Shown piece by piece: positions 63,903 through 64,000 of a DNA stretch of 64,000 bases. Below the pieces are notes generated by a model, which worked only from the letters and a program-made list of their open reading frames with translations, searched no databases and was not told the DNA's origin. The number at the start of each line of letters is the position of its first letter. The stretch's first letter is position 1. The stretch comes from Bryopsis sp. KO-2023 (lineage: Eukaryota > Chlorophyta > Ulvophyceae > Bryopsidales > Bryopsidaceae). The stretch covers positions 2,480,001 to 2,544,000 of the forward strand of contig BSYQ01000013.1 of the NCBI GenBank assembly GCA_030272585.1. Reading direction: 5' to 3'. Position numbers and translations under genes: made by a program.

Positions 63903-64000
63903 ACACCGAAAACCACCGAAAACCACCGCAAACCACCGAAAACTACCGAAAACCACCGAAAACCACCGAAAACTACCGAAAACTACCGAAAACCACCGAA
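63903..64000 (+). repeat. 10-bp tandem array (ACCGAAAACC)n, continues right
   Basis: About ten units of ACCGAAAACC with C/T and A/C variants run to the window edge. Confidence 0.93.

Overview
The window is nuclear DNA from an intron-rich eukaryote. Host genes have many short exons, GT-AG introns with T-rich tracts before the acceptor, abundant A/T and G/C homopolymers, microsatellites and MITE-like elements. A chromodomain Ty3/gypsy element, a plant/protist-type Alba protein, glycine-rich and PAN/apple-like secreted proteins and an LRR plus multi-pass membrane protein point to an alga or other protist rather than an animal or fungus. I cannot name the species.

Layout. 1-8154: a young, whole-looking Ty3/gypsy (chromovirus) element whose left LTR runs off the window. 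8155-9612: its flank, with a small TA-flanked MITE. 9613-11970 (-): an LRR, possibly F-box-like, protein. 13120-15527 (+): MPDU1 (dolichol-linked sugar utilisation in the ER). 17741-18205 (+): Alba nucleic-acid-binding protein. 18742-25081 (-): SMUBP2/IGHMBP2-type SF1 helicase. 25371-26648 (+): TMEM230, sharing a 289-bp head-to-head promoter region with the helicase; its second intron holds a near-perfect 29-bp RNA hairpin. 27219-28205 (-): THOC3/TEX1. 28935-41102 (-): TRAPPC10 in about 23 exons. 42838-46827 and 53705-57733: two direct copies of a 4-kb segment, each holding a decayed, intron-containing copy of cyclase-associated protein (CAP). 47938-53452 (+), between them: an LRR-like protein with a large multi-pass membrane C-terminus. 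58100-58815 (+): a small secreted protein with 41- and 37-residue polyglycine runs. 60463-62303 (+): a 247-residue secreted Cys-rich, PAN/apple-like protein. 62874-63623 (+): an unrecognised, probably incomplete gene, then a mariner-like terminal sequence and a 10-bp tandem array at the right edge.

How the genes relate. Most are single-copy housekeeping genes: RNA export (THOC3), RNA/DNA handling (Alba, SMUBP2), secretory trafficking (TRAPPC10, TMEM230) and N-glycan/GPI precursor supply (MPDU1). They do not form a pathway cluster. The right third (42-64 kb) is more plastic: segmental duplication, pseudogenes, surface or secreted proteins and mobile-element ends. All exon models were built by eye from splice sites, reading-frame continuity and remembered family sequences. 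No alignment or database search was possible.
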